A stretch of 7,520 nt of DNA from Weeksellaceae bacterium (GTDB lineage: Bacteria > Bacteroidota > Bacteroidia > Flavobacteriales > Weeksellaceae). The position numbers and the translations under genes are program-made. Below the pieces are notes generated by a model. The model ran no database searches. It was given only the letters and a program-made list of their open reading frames with translations, and was not told where the DNA came from. The stretch spans positions 1 through 7,520 of the forward strand of contig JAKOOI010000404.1 of assembly GCA_022701475.1 (NCBI GenBank), written 5' to 3'. Shown piece after piece: positions 7,093 through 7,520 of this stretch; position 1 is the first letter of the stretch, and every line of letters starts with the position of its first letter.

Positions 7093-7130
7093 AAGGGCAC
7101 CAGCTAATCATAACTGGTGCCTTTATTATT
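7093..7130 (+). terminator. Rho-independent-like terminator of the operon
   Basis: The arms at 7093-7103 (AAGGGCACCAG) and 7114-7124 (CTGGTGCCTTT) pair over 11 bp, with eight contiguous Watson-Crick pairs GGCACCAG/CTGGTGCC at the core, one G-U pair and two A-U pairs at the base. The loop is 10 nt. The stem runs into TTTATTATT on the plus strand and is preceded by AAATAAAA, which gives T-rich flanks on the minus strand too, so it may work in both directions. It lies about 50 nt after the ATPase stop and marks the end of the operon. Confidence 0.85.
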
Positions 7131-7234
7131 GAAATTTTCATTGAAGTCAACAGAAAATACGGTCAGGATATGATCTGCAACATCTTTTTTTTCTACTTTT
7201 TCACACGAATCGTCACATTAAACACCTGAAAAAC

Positions 7235-7250
7235 AATATTTTAAAATATT
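7235..7250. repeat. 16-bp perfect AT-only palindrome
   Basis: AATATTTTAAAATATT is its own reverse complement. It lies 30 bp upstream of the -7 element at 7280, roughly where an upstream regulator would bind. As it consists only of A and T in AT-rich DNA, chance is a real alternative. Confidence 0.4.
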
Positions 7251-7266
7251 TCACAATAAATTTAAA

Positions 7267-7287
7267 AGTACAATTGTACTACTTTTG
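7267..7287 (+). promoter_or_regulatory. Promoter -7 element overlapped by a 14-bp palindrome
   Basis: TACTTTTG at 7280-7287 matches the TAnnTTTG -7 consensus of Bacteroidota and is followed by CAC, similar to the element at 741-748 upstream of the operon. Directly before it, sharing one base, is the perfect palindrome AGTACAATTGTACT (7267-7280), which covers the spacer between -7 and -33. A dimeric regulator bound there would block RNA polymerase, so it is a good operator candidate. No clear -33 TTG is seen near 7255-7260. The promoter would drive a gene beyond the right edge of the window. Confidence 0.55.
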
Positions 7288-7520
7288 CACATCTCCAATC
7301 TTATAAATCCCTGTAAATTAAATCATTAACATTTCTCGAATATTACAATGATAATCGATAGATTTCGCCTGTACACCTCAATTTTTATCCATTCTTGAGG
7401 CGAAAATATTTTACAACCATAACAAGAATAGCTCAAATTTTCAATTAAAATGTTTTAATCAATTTCGTTATTAATTCTCTGTTAGATTTACTAACTCCAA
7501 AATCTTTTGATAGGCTTAAC
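7288..7520 (+). other. Gene-free stretch, probable long 5' leader of an off-window gene
   Basis: About 230 nt after the promoter element contain no ORF of useful size on either strand. The only plus-strand ATG frame noted (from 7349) stops after 16 codons. The one notable structure is a discontinuous inverted repeat. TTTCGCCT (7363-7370) is complementary to AGGCGAAA (7398-7405), and CCTCAA (7376-7381) to TTGAGG (7395-7400), so two mutually exclusive or one bulged hairpin can form around a loop beginning TTTTTATCC. This could be a structured leader, but no known riboswitch is recognised. Confidence 0.35.

Noticed and set aside
7104..7219. A minus-strand frame of about 35 codons containing DVADHILTVFSVDFNENF, ending inside the terminator loop.
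   Set aside because: It has no start codon in frame (a GTG start is in another frame and hits a stop), it is very short, and the stop falls in the terminator hairpin. It could be a gene relic but evidence is too thin.
7349..7399. Plus-strand mini-ORF of 16 codons after the orphan promoter, possible leader peptide.
   Set aside because: There is no ribosome binding site, no repeated regulatory codons, and it overlaps the inverted repeat; chance is sufficient.
1..7520. CRISPR arrays, tRNA or rRNA genes, insertion sequences.
   Set aside because: No regularly spaced repeats, no cloverleaf or rRNA-like sequence, and no transposase or terminal inverted repeats were seen on reading both strands.

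Overview
The window looks like Flavobacteriia DNA, probably from a Chryseobacterium-like member of the Weeksellaceae. The evidence is AT-rich intergenic DNA, Bacteroidota-type -7 promoter elements (TAnnTTTG), mostly weak Shine-Dalgarno sequences, and protein families typical of that phylum. The genus is inferred from general sequence character, not from a search.

Layout. Positions 1-745 hold no intact gene. There are two small hairpins near the left edge, and a decayed minus-strand gene (about 645 down to 176) whose protein can only be followed by hopping between frames. A TACTTTTG promoter element at 741-748 then starts a plus-strand gene block: a small secreted His/Cys protein (758-1099), a TonB-dependent siderophore-type receptor (1240-3555), two ABC-2/DUF3526-like permeases (3559-5004 and 5005-6351) and an ABC ATPase (6345-7040). 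The last four are packed with gaps of 3 nt, 0 nt and a 7-nt overlap, so they are almost certainly one translationally coupled operon. It closes with an AT-rich hairpin and a strong GC-rich terminator stem (7093-7124). From 7125 to 7520 there is no gene. That stretch holds a 16-bp palindrome, a 14-bp palindrome fused to a TACTTTTG promoter element, and a folded region that is probably the leader of a gene beyond the window.

Function. The receptor would bring a chelated metal or similar ligand across the outer membrane. The two permeases and the ATPase form a complete inner-membrane ABC-2 type transporter (two different membrane subunits, one shared ATPase) related to the NosY/NosF group. This type usually exports substrates or serves metalloenzyme maturation. 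It is not a classical siderophore importer, and the window has no periplasmic binding protein or FecCD-type permease. The small protein has a signal peptide, six histidines, a CxC pair and a RAPP tail, which suggests periplasmic metal handling. The most interesting point is therefore the coupling of a TonB receptor to an exporter-type ABC module and a possible metal-binding periplasmic protein; the substrate is unknown.
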